Source: Acidobacteriota bacterium (GTDB lineage Bacteria; Acidobacteriota; Terriglobia; Terriglobales; Acidobacteriaceae). From it: a stretch of 64,000 nt of DNA. This document shows, in pieces, positions 1-10,943 of this stretch (position 1 is its first letter; every line of letters starts with the position of its first letter). Under the pieces are notes generated by a model, which was not told the origin of the DNA, did not search any database, and saw only the letters and a list, made by a program, of their open reading frames with translations. A program made the translations under genes and the position numbers. The stretch lies in contig JABCZI010000005.1 of the NCBI GenBank assembly GCA_013289765.1, positions 124,001-188,000 of the forward strand, read 5' to 3'.

Positions 1-2
1 TT

Positions 3-350
3 TTTGGAATTTGTTTGGGGCATCAGCTAACTGGGATTGCGCTCGGCGGGAAGACTTTCAAGTTGAAGTTTGGACATCACGGCGGGAATCATCCCGTGAA
101 GCAGTTGAAGACGGGGAAGATCGAGATCACGGCGCACAACCATAACTTCGCCGTCGATCCTGATTCGCTGCCGCAGAGCGAAGTGGAGTTTACGCACATC
201 GATTTGAACGACTCCACTTTGGAAGGCCTGAGGCACCGCAATCTGCCGCTGTTCAGCGTGCAGTATCACCCGGAAGCTGCGCCGGGGCCGCATGATTCGC
301 ATTATCTGTTCAAGGATTTCGTGAAGATGATGGAGGAGTGGAAAGGGTGA
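3..350 (+). CDS. carA: carbamoyl-phosphate synthase small subunit (C-terminal part)
   Basis: The gene enters from before the window; only the last 115 codons are present. CarA is the glutamine amidotransferase subunit that releases ammonia from glutamine and channels it to CarB for carbamoyl phosphate synthesis (arginine and pyrimidine pathways). The visible part starts at the nucleophile elbow, reading FGICLGHQ with the catalytic Cys at 12-14, and contains the His-Pro-Glu of the triad ([13 protein letters not shown]) near 268. The usual partner carB lies 1.7 kb further on, separated by a restriction-modification pair, which is abnormal for carAB. The stop TGA (348-350) overlaps a GTG start of the next gene. 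Confidence 0.97.
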   Translation, partial: FGICLGHQLTGIALGGKTFKLKFGHHGGNHPVKQLKTGKIEITAHNHNFAVDPDSLPQSEVEFTHIDLNDSTLEGLRHRNLPLFSVQYHPEAAPGPHDSHYLFKDFVKMMEEWKG

Positions 351-1345
351 GCGCTCGGGCCATTCCGAAGATAGATTTGCCTAGCCATCTCGATCTGGCA
401 AAGTTCGTGCCGGAAGAGCTGCGCCGCCTCGGAGATCTCCAAAGCGCAATCCCGGAGGTTGCAAAGAATGAAGCCTACTTAACCCTTATTGAACGAGCAG
501 TGAAAGAGATTCCGACAAGGCATGTTCTTGTTCATGGCGACGCCAGAAAGATGTCGAAGGAAAAGGTTGGCAAGGCGCACCTTGTTTTGACCTCTCCTCC
601 CTATTGGACCCTAAAAAAGTATCGCGACAGCTCAGGCCAACTTGGTCACATCGTCGACTACGACGACTTCATCGAGGAGTTGGACCGAGTGTGGCAGAGA
701 TGTTTTGACTCGCTCGTTGTGGGCGGCAGACTTGTGTGCGTAGTTGGGGACGTCTGCCTCTCGCGCCGCAAAAATGAAGGGCGGCATACTGTGGTTCCCC
801 TCCATGCCACCATTCAAGAGCATTGCCGGAAAATCGGCTTCGATAATTTGTCTCCAATCATCTGGCACAAAATTGCCAATGCGGCTTACGAAGTAGAGAA
901 CGGTGGAGGCTTCCTGGGAAAGCCCTACGAGCCAAATGCAGTCATCAAGAACGACGTCGAGTTCATCCTGATGCAGCGAAAGCCAGGCGGCTACAGAACT
1001 CCCCAAGATGGTGCAAGAATTTTGAGCGTGATTTCGGCGAAGGACTATCAGAAATGGTTTCAGCAGATCTGGAATGGAGTGACAGGTGCGTCAACGAAGG
1101 ATCACCCTGCGCCGTACCCAGTCGAATTGGCTGAGCGTCTCATTCGCATGTTCAGTTTTGTTGGCGATACGGTGCTGGACCCATTCATGGGTACAGGCAC
1201 AACGGCCCTGGCTGCCTCGAAGTGGGGCAGGAATAGTGTCAATTTCGAAATCGACGCCGACTATTTGAGCTTTGCGGCCCAGCGACTAGAAAGGGAGCTC
1301 TCATCACTGTTCGCCAATCCTGTTTTAGTTATGGAGCAAGAGTAA
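347..1345 (+). CDS. DNA amino-methyltransferase (N4-cytosine or N6-adenine, beta class)
   Basis: A site-specific DNA methyltransferase that would protect host DNA from the nuclease encoded next to it. The catalytic motif IV, TSPPYW, comes before the SAM-binding motif [10 protein letters not shown], which is the beta-class order; the TSPPYW form is commonest in N4-cytosine enzymes but does not exclude N6-adenine. Length of 332 residues is normal for this class. The GTG at 347 overlaps the carA stop (GTGA) and has GGAGGA nine bases upstream; a GTG at 338 would add three residues. It precedes the nuclease gene by 4 nt. It is inserted between carA and carB, so it probably shares the car transcript. 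The recognition sequence cannot be read from the protein; if it matches its neighbour it would be CTCGAG. Confidence 0.9.
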   Translation: MSARAIPKIDLPSHLDLAKFVPEELRRLGDLQSAIPEVAKNEAYLTLIERAVKEIPTRHVLVHGDARKMSKEKVGKAHLVLTSPPYWTLKKYRDSSGQLGHIVDYDDFIEELDRVWQRCFDSLVVGGRLVCVVGDVCLSRRKNEGRHTVVPLHATIQEHCRKIGFDNLSPIIWHKIANAAYEVENGGGFLGKPYEPNAVIKNDVEFILMQRKPGGYRTPQDGARILSVISAKDYQKWFQQIWNGVTGASTKDHPAPYPVELAERLIRMFSFVGDTVLDPFMGTGTTALAASKWGRNSVNFEIDADYLSFAAQRLERELSSLFANPVLVMEQE

Positions 1346-1349
1346 GCAA

Positions 1350-2075
1350 GTGAATTCTGAAATAGATCTCAAGCTCAAGAGCGCGGTGGCTCAATTCTGG
1401 TCGAGTCGCGAAACTCAGGCGCAGAAGCAGGGAGCTAAGTCAGGCGTTCGCGACGCCGGCGCGAGGACCGCAGTCACTGGCGGAACTCAGATGGACGGTT
1501 TTGTGGCATTGGTTCGGGACCTATTGGAAGAGTCGGGCGTGGACAGGCCAGTGGTGTACTGCGAAAGGCACATCGAGTTGCCCGGATGGTTTCGGCCTGA
1601 AAAGAAATGGGATCTGCTTGTTGTCGTCGAGGGCTGTTTGATTGCAGCCATTGAATTCAAATCACAGGTCGGTTCTTTCGGAAACAATTTCAATAACAGA
1701 ACTGAAGAAGCGCTAGGCAGCGCGGCGGATTTGTGGGCAGCGTACCGGGAAGGGGCTTTTAAGCCCTCTGCTCGTCCTTGGTTGGGCTACTTAATGCTGC
1801 TGGAGGACGCTCCCGGTTCGACCCGGCCAGTTAAAGCGCAGGAGCCGCACTTCAGGGTGTTTGAAGAATTCAAGTCAGCTTCCTACGCGAGGCGCTACGA
1901 AATTCTCCTGACGAAGTTGGTCCGCGAAAGGCTTTACGACGCGACTTGCTTTCTGATGTCCAATAGTGCCGATGGTCTCAGGGGACAATACTCGGAGCCG
2001 GTTCCAGAGCTCAATTTCACGAACTTTATTTCGTCGCTTATCGCCAAGGCCATCGCCTGTAAGAAGACTCAATAA
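1350..2075 (+). CDS. type II restriction endonuclease, XhoI/PaeR7I-like
   Basis: Predicted double-strand DNA endonuclease of the XhoI family (characterised members cut CTCGAG). From memory of XhoI, the shared landmarks are GGxxMDGF near residue 48, LPGWFRPEKKWDLLV near 75, the PD-(D/E)XK core with IAAIEFKSQVGSFGNNFNNR (Glu and Lys of the active site, then the family-specific Asn-rich string), TEEALGSAADLWAA, and PHFRVFEEFKSASYARRYEIL. Length of 241 residues matches XhoI. The GTG start lies 4 nt after the methyltransferase stop, and the TAA stop directly abuts the carB ATG. The assignment to the family is firm; the specificity is inferred. Confidence 0.88.
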   Translation: MNSEIDLKLKSAVAQFWSSRETQAQKQGAKSGVRDAGARTAVTGGTQMDGFVALVRDLLEESGVDRPVVYCERHIELPGWFRPEKKWDLLVVVEGCLIAAIEFKSQVGSFGNNFNNRTEEALGSAADLWAAYREGAFKPSARPWLGYLMLLEDAPGSTRPVKAQEPHFRVFEEFKSASYARRYEILLTKLVRERLYDATCFLMSNSADGLRGQYSEPVPELNFTNFISSLIAKAIACKKTQ

Positions 2076-5378
<3,303 letters not shown>

Positions 5379-5463
5379 CTGAAGGTCCCGCCATTTTCGT
5401 CTAATCTTCAGACAAAATTGAGATTCCGCATAGTATTCTAGGAGTCATCCTTGGGAGGAACAC

Positions 5464-6540
5464 ATGCTTCTTCACGGTATCTTCGCTCCGATCAGCACTC
5501 CGTTCTATGCTGACGAAAACGTTTATTTTAAAAAGCTTGAAAGTAACGTCGAACGTTATTCGCGCACACCTTGCGCGGGCATTGTTGTGCTCGGCTCGAC
5601 CGGGGAAGCTGTTTTTCTATCCGACCAGGAGCGTCGCGATGTGCTGAAGTCCGCCCGCGAAGCAACAGCGCCGGGCAAAGTGCTGATCGCTGGCACAGGA
5701 ATCGAATCCGCGCTTGAGACCTTGCGGCTCACCGAATATGCCGCCGAAATTGGCTACGACGTGGCGATGGTGCGTACGCCGCATTACTACAAAAAACAGA
5801 TGCAGCCGGCGAATATCCTGGCGTTCTACCGAACGGTAGCTGACCGCTCGCCGCTGCCGGTGATGATCTATAACTTTCCACAGGCTACCGGCTACGACAT
5901 TCCTGCGGAGTTGGTCATTGAGCTGGCGGAGCATCCAAATCTGATCGGGATCAAGGAATCTAGCGGCGATGTCGAGAAAGTTCGGAAAATCGTCGAAGGA
6001 ACGCGTCACATCCGGCGCAGTTCCACCGTCACTGAGACGTTCGAGGCGGTGACTCCGCGCATGCTTACAGCCGCGACTTCGGGATCGAACGGAAATGGCG
6101 GGGAGTTGGTGCAGGTAGGGGCAGTGGGGGGAACGCCGGTCGAAAGGCCGTCCTCCGCAGCGGTCACGGTTATGGGCACAATGAAAACCCGGCAGAAGGA
6201 AACTGGATTTCAGGTTTTGGTGGGCGCTGCGCAGAAATTGCATCCGTCACTCGACGCCGGTGCCGCGGGAGCGATCCTTGCGTTCACCTGTGTTGCCCCA
6301 ACCGCGTGCTACGAGATTTATGCAGCCTGGAAGGAAGGCGACGCTGAGTTGGCGAAGTTGAAGCAGGATCGCATTGCTGCAGCAGCACAGAAAATTGTGG
6401 GCGAGTTTGGAATTCCCGGCGTGAAGTATGGCATGGATTTCAACGGCTATTTTGGAGGCCCAGCGCGCCTGCCGCAACTACCCGCAACAGCCGAAGTGAA
6501 GCGCGAGATAGAGCGACTTCTGGCGGATGTAAGGAACTAA
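5464..6540 (+). CDS. DapA-superfamily aldolase/synthase with internal insertion
   Basis: A Schiff-base lyase of the dihydrodipicolinate synthase/N-acetylneuraminate lyase superfamily. The TIM-barrel landmarks are present: GSTGEAVFLSDQER (GxTGE motif), the catalytic Tyr in PVMIYNFPQATGYD and the Schiff-base Lys in LIGIKESSGD. The length of 358 is about 60 above the usual 290-300: residues about 192-245 (ATSGSNGNGG through KTRQKETG) form a Gly/Ser/Val-rich insertion between the barrel strand after the Lys and FQVLVGAAQKLHPSLDAGA. The substrate is not determined; 4-hydroxy-2-oxoglutarate aldolase or another 2-keto acid aldolase is as likely as true DapA. RBS is GGGAGGAA, 5 nt before ATG. It ends just before a hairpin and the TetR promoter, so it is probably a separate unit. 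Confidence 0.85.
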   Translation: MLLHGIFAPISTPFYADENVYFKKLESNVERYSRTPCAGIVVLGSTGEAVFLSDQERRDVLKSAREATAPGKVLIAGTGIESALETLRLTEYAAEIGYDVAMVRTPHYYKKQMQPANILAFYRTVADRSPLPVMIYNFPQATGYDIPAELVIELAEHPNLIGIKESSGDVEKVRKIVEGTRHIRRSSTVTETFEAVTPRMLTAATSGSNGNGGELVQVGAVGGTPVERPSSAAVTVMGTMKTRQKETGFQVLVGAAQKLHPSLDAGAAGAILAFTCVAPTACYEIYAAWKEGDAELAKLKQDRIAAAAQKIVGEFGIPGVKYGMDFNGYFGGPARLPQLPATAEVKREIERLLADVRN

Positions 6541-6549
6541 TCAACAGGA

Positions 6550-6586
6550 GTGCCTTGGATAGTCTAGAGGATCCGATCCAAGGCAC
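6550..6586 (+). terminator. perfect 11-bp hairpin after the aldolase gene
   Basis: Arms GTGCCTTGGAT (6550-6560) and ATCCAAGGCAC (6576-6586) pair perfectly around a 15-nt loop, nine bases after the stop codon. It is followed by AATTAATTT rather than a clean T-run, so it is a weak intrinsic terminator or an mRNA 3' end stabiliser. Confidence 0.5.
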
Positions 6587-6604
6587 ACTGAATTAATTTG
6601 GGCC

Positions 6605-6654
6605 TTGTGGTGCGCCTCTTGTTTCTCGTATACTAAATTCGAACGAACGTTCGA
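6605..6654 (+). promoter_or_regulatory. tetR promoter with TetR-type operator
   Basis: A -35 like TTGTGG (6605-6610) and a -10 like TATACT (6629-6634) are 18 nt apart. The palindrome CGAACGTTCG (6644-6653) lies just downstream, where transcription would start, inside the overlapping repeat GAACGAACGTTCG. Such short CG-rich palindromes are typical TetR-family operators, for example in aryl- or acyl-CoA responsive regulons. Inference: autorepression of the following regulator. Confidence 0.6.
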
Positions 6655-6673
6655 CTTATAGGCTACAAAAGCA

Positions 6674-7336
6674 ATGGCCAGCCCTTCCATAGAGACCAGG
6701 ACTTCCCCCCGACGGCCTCGCAGTATCCTAAACAAGGGCACTCGATTCGATCAGCGCCTTGCCGAGATCCTTACCCACGCCACGGATGTCTTCTGCGATA
6801 AAGGCTATGAAGGCGCTTCCATGCGCGACCTTTCCCGCGCCAGCGGAATGTCGCTTGCGGGGCTTTACTACTATTTCGAATCCAAAGAGCGGCTGCTCTT
6901 TCTGATTCAGAAGCATACGTTCACCACCATCGTGCAGCGGCTGAAGTCGAGGCTGGAGGGGGTGAGCGATCCTGAGCAGCAGGTTCGCATCTTTATCCTT
7001 AACCATCTGGAATACTTCCTCGCCAATCCGGCCAGCATGAAAGTTCTATCTCACGAGGCGGAGGCGTTGAAGAATGGATTCGCTTCCGAAGTGGCGGCGA
7101 TCAAGCGCGAATACTACCGCATTTGCGTGGGATTGCTGGACGAGCTAAAGCGTGAGCGGGGGTTACAATTTTCCACTCGCATCGCGGTACTGAGCCTGTT
7201 CGGCATGATGAATTGGATTTATACATGGCACAACCCGAAAGTGGATGCCGATGCGGAGCAGATTGCGCGCGAGATGGGTGAGATCTTTCTGCGTGGCGTG
7301 ATGAATGGAAGCCGCGCTCGCAAGGACGGGCGCTGA
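6674..7336 (+). CDS. TetR/AcrR-family transcriptional regulator
   Basis: DNA-binding repressor of 220 residues. The N-terminal TetR helix-turn-helix spans about residues 30-76, with the typical VFCDKGYEGASMRDLSRASG...GLYYYFESKERLL pattern; the C-terminal two thirds is an all-helical ligand domain resembling the TetR_C acyl-CoA type. It sits immediately upstream of the aromatic-CoA operon and has a CGAACGTTCG palindrome at its own promoter, so it most likely controls the downstream genes in response to a CoA thioester. I could not find a second identical palindrome in the 114-nt gap before the operon. Confidence 0.88.
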   Translation: MASPSIETRTSPRRPRSILNKGTRFDQRLAEILTHATDVFCDKGYEGASMRDLSRASGMSLAGLYYYFESKERLLFLIQKHTFTTIVQRLKSRLEGVSDPEQQVRIFILNHLEYFLANPASMKVLSHEAEALKNGFASEVAAIKREYYRICVGLLDELKRERGLQFSTRIAVLSLFGMMNWIYTWHNPKVDADAEQIAREMGEIFLRGVMNGSRARKDGR

Positions 7337-7363
7337 AGGCGGATTTATTTTAGTCCCGACGAA

Positions 7364-7393
7364 ACCAGGGTTCCTCGCTTCGCTCGGAATGAC
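7364..7393 (-). repeat. half copy of a REP-like element
   Basis: ACCAGGGTTCCTCGCTTCGC and the following TCGGAATGAC match the right half of the cruciform at 43765-43856 with only a few differences. It lies in the gap between the regulator and the catabolic operon. It has no inverted partner here. Confidence 0.65.
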
Positions 7394-7450
7394 ATTTTGA
7401 AGGTGATGAGAAGAGAATTGATATTTACAACGAGATAAGGAGCTACAGAT

Positions 7451-8272
7451 ATGGCGACGACGACGCAGCCAGTGACCGGTGAAACGACCAAACAGCTTGT
7501 TAACTACCGCAGCGAGGGGGGCGTCGCGGTCATCGAGATGTGCGATCCGCCGGCGAATACTTATACCTACGAAATGAACCGGCAGTTGGACGAGGCCATC
7601 CTGCGCGCGCGCATGGAAAATGATGTCTACGTCATTTTGCTGACGGGAGCAGGGGACAAGTTTTTCTCTGCTGGCGCCAACATCAAGATGCTGTCGAGCG
7701 TCGATCCAACCTTCAAGTATTACTTCTGCCTACATGCCAACGAGATGCTGCTGCGGCTGGAGCACACACCAAAGCTGGTAATCGCTGCGATCAATGGCCA
7801 CTGCGTTGGAGGCGGCTTGGAAATTGCCATGGCTGCCGACATTCGCATTGCGCGCAAGGATGCTGGCAAGATCGGTCTGCCGGAAGTAAATCTCGGAGTT
7901 CTTCCCGGCACCGGCGGCACGCAGCGGCTCTCGCGGCTCGTGGGAAAGAGCAAAGCGATCGAATTGATGGTCACGGGCAACACGTTCTCTTTTGAGGAAG
8001 CGCAAGAGCTCGGCATTATCAATGACATCTACGAGCGCGACGGTTTCATGGAAAACATGATGGAATACGCGAAACAGTTTTGCCCGCCGAACAAGGCGGC
8101 TAAGGCCGTTGGACGGATTAAGCGCGCAGTCCAGACCGGCTGGGAGATTCCTATGGAATCGGCGCTGGCTGTCGAACGCGAGAACCAGCAGATACTTTTC
8201 CAGAGCGAAGATGCAAAGGAAGGCCTCGCCGCTTATGTAGAGAAGCGTCCCGCGGTTTTCAAGGCAAAATAA
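7451..8272 (+). CDS. enoyl-CoA hydratase/isomerase (crotonase) 1
   Basis: Hydrates or isomerises an enoyl-CoA. The crotonase signatures are complete: oxyanion-hole loop FFSAGANIKML (residues 71-81) and GHCVGGGLEIAMAADIR (117-132), with both catalytic glutamates of the hydratase type in place (Glu124 and Glu145, LPEVNLGVLPGTGGTQRL). The length of 273 is normal and too short for BoxC, the 550-residue ring-opening crotonase of the Box pathway. RBS AAGGAGC stands 7 nt before ATG. First gene of the operon; its TAA abuts the ATG of the aldehyde dehydrogenase. It could act on the ring-opened acyl-CoA. Confidence 0.9.
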   Translation: MATTTQPVTGETTKQLVNYRSEGGVAVIEMCDPPANTYTYEMNRQLDEAILRARMENDVYVILLTGAGDKFFSAGANIKMLSSVDPTFKYYFCLHANEMLLRLEHTPKLVIAAINGHCVGGGLEIAMAADIRIARKDAGKIGLPEVNLGVLPGTGGTQRLSRLVGKSKAIELMVTGNTFSFEEAQELGIINDIYERDGFMENMMEYAKQFCPPNKAAKAVGRIKRAVQTGWEIPMESALAVERENQQILFQSEDAKEGLAAYVEKRPAVFKAK

Positions 8273-9736
8273 ATGATTGCAGCCAAGGTGAAAGTTGAAT
8301 CCGGCCAGTTGCTGATCGATGGGCAATGGGTTGATGGTGCGAAGAAATTTGACACCATCAATCCGGCCACAGGAGAGGTGTTGACGCAAATTGCGGAGGG
8401 TAGCAGCGCGGATGTGGACCGTGCTGTCGATGCCGCGCGCCGCGCCCTCGAGGATCGGAACGGCCCGTGGCGGAAAATGTCGGCGAGCGAACGCGGGCGA
8501 CTGATCTGGAAACTTGCGGATTTGCTGGAGAAAAATATCGACGAATTCGCCGAACTCGAGACTCTCGACAACGGCAAGCCGATCTTCGAGTCGCGCTACG
8601 TCGATATGCCAATGGTGATTGACGTTCTGCGCTACTACGCGGGGCTGGCGACGAAAATCCACGGTGAGACTGTCAACACCTTAGAAACTGCGTTCACCTA
8701 CACCCTGCGCGAACCTGTCGGGGTGGTTGGCTTAATCGTTCCGTGGAACTTCCCGTTGCTTTTGGCTTCATGGAAGGTTGGCCCGGCGCTGGCTTGCGGC
8801 AACGCGATCGTGTGGAAACCGGCCAGTCAGACATCACTGACGACATTGCGGTTCGGAAAGTTGGCGATTGAAGCGGGCGTTCCAGCCGGCGTAATCAACA
8901 TTGTTACCGGCCCGGGAGTTGTGGGCAAAGCGATGGTGCAACATCCGGGAATCGACAAGATCGCATTTACAGGTTCAACAGCGGTGGGGCAAGAGATCAT
9001 GCGCAGCGCGGCTGATACCGTGAAGCGCATTACTCTCGAACTCGGTGGAAAATCGCCGAATATTGTTTTTGCAGATTCCGACATCGACAGCGCGGTAAAA
9101 GGTGCAATCACCGGAATATTTTATGGCAAGGGCGAGGTCTGCAATGCGGGCTCGAGGTTGTTTCTCGAAAGCAAAGTAAAGGACGAGTTCACCGAGAAAT
9201 TGGCGGCGCGCGCGGCCAAGATGCGACCGGCAGACCCGCTCGACCCGAAAACCCGGCTGGGGGCGATTGTCAGCCAGGAGCAGATGCAGACTGTGCTGGG
9301 CTACATTGAAGCGGGAAAAAGAGATGGTGCCAAGTTGGTTGCCGGCGGCAATCGTGTGAACGTGGATGGCGGCAAGGGATTTTTCATCGAACCTACAATC
9401 TTCGGCGACGTAAAAAACGACATGAAGATTGCGCGCGAAGAGATTTTCGGTCCCGTGCTCTCCGTGCTGGCATTTGACGATATTGATGAGGTGGTCGAGC
9501 AGGCCAATAATAATCCCTACGGCCTCGCGGCTGCGGTTTGGACTCGCGATGTCAAGAAGGCTCATAGCGTCTCGCGGCGACTAAAAGCCGGTACCGTGTG
9601 GATCAACACGTACGGATTGATGGACGCGTCGCTGCCCTTTGGTGGTTACAAGAGTTCGGGCTTCGGCCGCGAGTTAGGCATGCACGCGATTGAGCATTAC
9701 ACGGAGTTGAAAACAGTTTGGCTGAACATGGCGTAG
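8273..9736 (+). CDS. aldehyde dehydrogenase, NAD(P)-dependent
   Basis: Oxidises an aldehyde to the acid. The 487 residues are a standard class I/II ALDH: VPWNFPLL (157-164), NAD-binding FTGST (232-236), general base Glu256 in LELGGKSPN, nucleophile Cys290 in GEVCNAGSR, and EEIFGPVLSV near 390. It starts directly at the end of crotonase 1 and is followed after 7 nt by the BoxB-like gene. In the Box pathway the semialdehyde released on ring cleavage is oxidised by BoxD; this enzyme may play that role, though the sequence looks like a general ALDH (phenylacetaldehyde/betaine aldehyde type). Substrate inferred from context only. Confidence 0.92.
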   Translation: MIAAKVKVESGQLLIDGQWVDGAKKFDTINPATGEVLTQIAEGSSADVDRAVDAARRALEDRNGPWRKMSASERGRLIWKLADLLEKNIDEFAELETLDNGKPIFESRYVDMPMVIDVLRYYAGLATKIHGETVNTLETAFTYTLREPVGVVGLIVPWNFPLLLASWKVGPALACGNAIVWKPASQTSLTTLRFGKLAIEAGVPAGVINIVTGPGVVGKAMVQHPGIDKIAFTGSTAVGQEIMRSAADTVKRITLELGGKSPNIVFADSDIDSAVKGAITGIFYGKGEVCNAGSRLFLESKVKDEFTEKLAARAAKMRPADPLDPKTRLGAIVSQEQMQTVLGYIEAGKRDGAKLVAGGNRVNVDGGKGFFIEPTIFGDVKNDMKIAREEIFGPVLSVLAFDDIDEVVEQANNNPYGLAAAVWTRDVKKAHSVSRRLKAGTVWINTYGLMDASLPFGGYKSSGFGRELGMHAIEHYTELKTVWLNMA

Positions 9737-9743
9737 GAGCGGA

Positions 9744-10922
9744 ATGATGCCGGGTAAAGTTGCAAAAATCGGAACGTTTAGTGATTGGGAAGGTATGTTC
9801 AACGACTGGCGCAAAGATATCGGCGTCAACACGAAGGACATTGAAGCTTTTCACTTCGACACGCTCTATGGCGCGATCGATACGGAGGAGATCGAATTCG
9901 GTTCGTACAAGGGACGGCGCAAGTGGGAAAATCTGCGTCAGATTCCCACCCAGCAGATGCGCGATGCACTGATGAACATGATCGTCTACCAAGGCGATAC
10001 CGAATTCGCCAGCGTCGAACAGCAACGCAACCTTCTGGAAAATGCGCCCACCGACTGGGATCGACGTGCCATTACGCGCGTAATGATTGAGGAAATGCGG
10101 CACGGGTGGCAGATGTGCGCTTTGCTGGTGGATCACTTCGGTTATTCGGGCAAAGTCGAAGCGCAGAAAATGCTTGAGCGCCGTGCCTTCGAGAACAAAC
10201 GGTTACTGGGCGCATTCAATGTCGACGTCGACAACTGGATGGATTTCTTCACCTACACCGACTTCGTCGATCGAGACGGAAAGTTCCAGCTGCAGATGCT
10301 CAAGTATTCCGCATTCGCGCCGTTGGGGCGGTCGATGTCGTACATGCTTCGCGAAGAGGCCTTCCACATGGGCACCGGCAATGACGGCTTGCGGCGCATC
10401 GTAGAAGCCGGCGTCATCCCAGGATGGCTGATTCAAAAATATCTCAACAAATGGATTTCAAGTTCTTACGATCTCTTTGGAACTGACCATTCTTCGTCGG
10501 CACATTGGGCTTACGTGTGGGGTGTTAAGGGGCGCTACGATGAACCGAAGAACGAGCACGCTCCCGACCTCGACGATTTGAACGACTACAACCGTAATCT
10601 GTATCGCGACGAAGTTGCGGGTCTGATTGAGCGTTTCAACGGCGCTCTAAAGCCGGGGCAACCGAAGCTGTACGCTCCTAACATCAAGTTCAATCGTGAA
10701 ATCGGGCGCTGGGCACATCAGAAGTATCACGCGCAGACAGGTGAACTGCTCGATGATCGAGCTTACGAAGAGCATGTAAAGGAATACATGCCCGGTCCAG
10801 CAGACAGAAAGTTGTTGCTGGAGATTATCGAGACCGAGAAGAAATGGATTGCCGAGAAAACCGGCGCGCGCGATCCCCTCGCGAGCATTGGCGAAGTGCG
10901 AAAGTCAGCGATTAATCTGTAG
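9744..10922 (+). CDS. BoxB-like di-iron aryl-CoA epoxidase
   Basis: Predicted soluble di-iron oxygenase related to benzoyl-CoA 2,3-epoxidase BoxB (and more distantly PaaA), which epoxidises the ring of an aryl-CoA thioester. Motifs matching my recollection of BoxB are QGDTEFASVEQQ (Glu87), IEEMRHGW (Glu117, His120), VDRDGKFQLQ (Asp176) and REEAFHMG (Glu205, His208), which gives the full carboxylate/His ligand set. At 392 residues it is about 80 shorter than BoxB, lacking most of the first 60 residues. RBS TAGGAGC before ATG 9744; a second ATG follows at once. No reductase (BoxA) lies nearby. Oxygenase family is clear; the exact substrate is inferred. Confidence 0.82.
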   Translation: MMPGKVAKIGTFSDWEGMFNDWRKDIGVNTKDIEAFHFDTLYGAIDTEEIEFGSYKGRRKWENLRQIPTQQMRDALMNMIVYQGDTEFASVEQQRNLLENAPTDWDRRAITRVMIEEMRHGWQMCALLVDHFGYSGKVEAQKMLERRAFENKRLLGAFNVDVDNWMDFFTYTDFVDRDGKFQLQMLKYSAFAPLGRSMSYMLREEAFHMGTGNDGLRRIVEAGVIPGWLIQKYLNKWISSSYDLFGTDHSSSAHWAYVWGVKGRYDEPKNEHAPDLDDLNDYNRNLYRDEVAGLIERFNGALKPGQPKLYAPNIKFNREIGRWAHQKYHAQTGELLDDRAYEEHVKEYMPGPADRKLLLEIIETEKKWIAEKTGARDPLASIGEVRKSAINL

Positions 10923-10943
10923 CTGGTGCAGTGAGGAGTCACA

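Noticed and set aside
6561-6575. TCTAGAGGATCC, identical to the XbaI-BamHI part of a common cloning polylinker
   Set aside because: Only 12 nt, in the loop of a natural hairpin, with no other vector sequence around it. Probably chance.
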